Assembly (NCBI GenBank): GCA_037951105.1
Contig: JBAMJV010001832.1
Coordinates: 248,001-312,000, forward strand
Direction: 5' to 3'
Source: Echinarachnius parma
Lineage: Eukaryota > Echinodermata > Echinoidea > Clypeasteroida > Echinarachniidae
Length of the DNA stretch: 64,000 nt
The notes under the pieces are model-generated. The model was given only the letters and a program-made list of their open reading frames with translations, had not been told where the DNA came from and searched no databases. The translations under genes were made by a program, and so were the position numbers. Positions 63,350-64,000 of the stretch are shown here, in pieces (position 1 is the stretch's first letter; each line of letters begins with the position of its first letter).

Positions 63350-63770
63350 GAAATTCTAATTGGTAGGCTACCCATTGAATTCAATGGGTAATTGGTACCA
63401 ATAGACCGCTTCTGTAATGTATGCAAATGCGTATGACGTCAGACTCTCCGTCGTCAAGCTTAACAAAAGTAACCATGTCCGGCAAGCTAGCTTGCCGGAC
63501 CTTCATACGCATATTATTTGCATACATTACAGAAGCGGTCTATTGAAACTGAATTCAATTGGTACCCATTGCCATGGATACCCATTGAATTCAATTGGTA
63601 CCCATTGAATTAATTAGTTTCAATGGGTATTTGTTTCATTTTCCATATACTCTTCGATTACCAATTTATTTCAATTGGTAATTTTCAATGGGTAATTTTA
63701 AATTGGTACCAATTGATTTCAATTGGTAAAATTGTTAATATAGTCAATGGGAATTTCACCATGGGTAGTG
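63350..63770. repeat. array of TTGAATTCAATGGGTA motifs
   Basis: About a dozen variants of TACCCATTGAATTCAATTGG in both orientations; the motif itself is palindromic at GAATTC. Interrupted by the MITE at 63399-63545. Confidence 0.7.
63399..63545. mobile_element. palindromic MITE (CAATAGACCGC ends), copy 2
   Basis: Same ends and core (CATGTCCGGCAAGCTAGCTT) as 42100-42289, but lacking part of the right arm around GACGTCAGACT, so its palindrome is asymmetric. Confidence 0.85.
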
Positions 63771-63778
63771 GATTATAT

Positions 63779-63850
63779 TATTGGCGTAGCTACGGGGGGG
63801 GCACGGGGGGCACGTGCCCCCCCCCCCCCCCCAATCATTTGGCCCCCCCC
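63779..63850. repeat. G/C-run transposon tip
   Basis: ATTGGCGTAGCTACGGGGGG, then GGGGCACGTGCCCC flanked by homopolymer. Resembles the ends of common invertebrate DNA elements beginning GGCGTAGC; the other end was not found in the window. Confidence 0.4.
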
Positions 63851-64000
63851 AAAAAAAAAAATGACGACCCGACATTAGCCAAATGTGTCTATATCATTCA
63901 TTATCATCATGTTTTATTAAATGTGTGATGATAATGATGTTATCAACGATAGTAAAGAAGAACATAACGGTCGTTCCCTAGTACTAGCAATAGCGCACCT

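Larger units (their letters stand above)
58813..64000. other. intergenic region upstream of SNRPF
   Basis: Includes the SNRPF promoter side (58813 onward), a self-nested TIR element (59156-61773), a G run (about 62324-62348), a LINE 3' remnant (62940-63300), a TTGAATTCAATGGGTA array (63350-63770) with a MITE inside, and a G/C-rich element tip (63779 to about 63850). No gene was recognised; 61774-62940 is otherwise featureless and AT-rich. Confidence 0.5.

Overview
The window is animal nuclear DNA, AT-rich, with short exons, GT-AG introns of 0.1 to 4 kb and very many small interspersed elements. It holds four recognisable genes plus a possible fragment of a fifth. The protein sequences are typical bilaterian orthologues. 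The repeat landscape (tRNA-derived SINEs, TIR miniature elements, long runs of G/C, a repeat with the recurrent GGTCAAAGGTC motif) suggests a marine invertebrate deuterostome; an echinoid-like echinoderm is my best guess, inferred and not proven.

Layout: 1-78 may be the last coding exon of an upstream gene. 79-7987 is repeat-rich intergenic DNA. 7988-22986 (+) is CWF19L1 (14 coding exons, 544 aa), a debranching-associated CwfJ-family protein. 22987-29721 is a dense block of miniature transposons followed by a cleaner stretch that may be the CPT2 3' UTR. 29722-39796 (-) is CPT2 (12 coding exons, 665 aa), mitochondrial carnitine palmitoyltransferase 2. 41353-48134 (+) is AMDHD1 (9 coding exons, 433 aa), imidazolonepropionase of histidine breakdown. 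53673-58812 (-) is SNRPF (4 coding exons, 88 aa), spliceosomal Sm protein F. 58813-64000 is intergenic, with a self-nested transposon, a LINE remnant and a motif array. CWF19L1/CPT2 and AMDHD1/SNRPF are convergent pairs; CPT2/AMDHD1 are divergent. The genes do not form a pathway: two are splicing-related, one is fatty-acid oxidation, one is histidine catabolism. AMDHD1 and SNRPF are also close neighbours in the human genome (12q23), so that link looks like old microsynteny.

The most striking property is that many exons have one or more decayed partial copies ('shadow exons') in the adjacent intron or UTR, usually carrying an exon-intron boundary with them. The extreme case is in CWF19L1, where the end of exon 12 plus the first 6 bases of the intron became a 33-bp minisatellite of 28 units. 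It repeats the 5' splice site in constant phase, so use of any donor would leave an in-frame protein. Other shadow copies carry stop codons or frameshifts, and two were later hit by a SINE or a MITE, which orders the events. A second theme is the number of TTAA-bounded miniature elements, including an approximately 80-bp family, and several nested insertions whose target duplications can be read directly.
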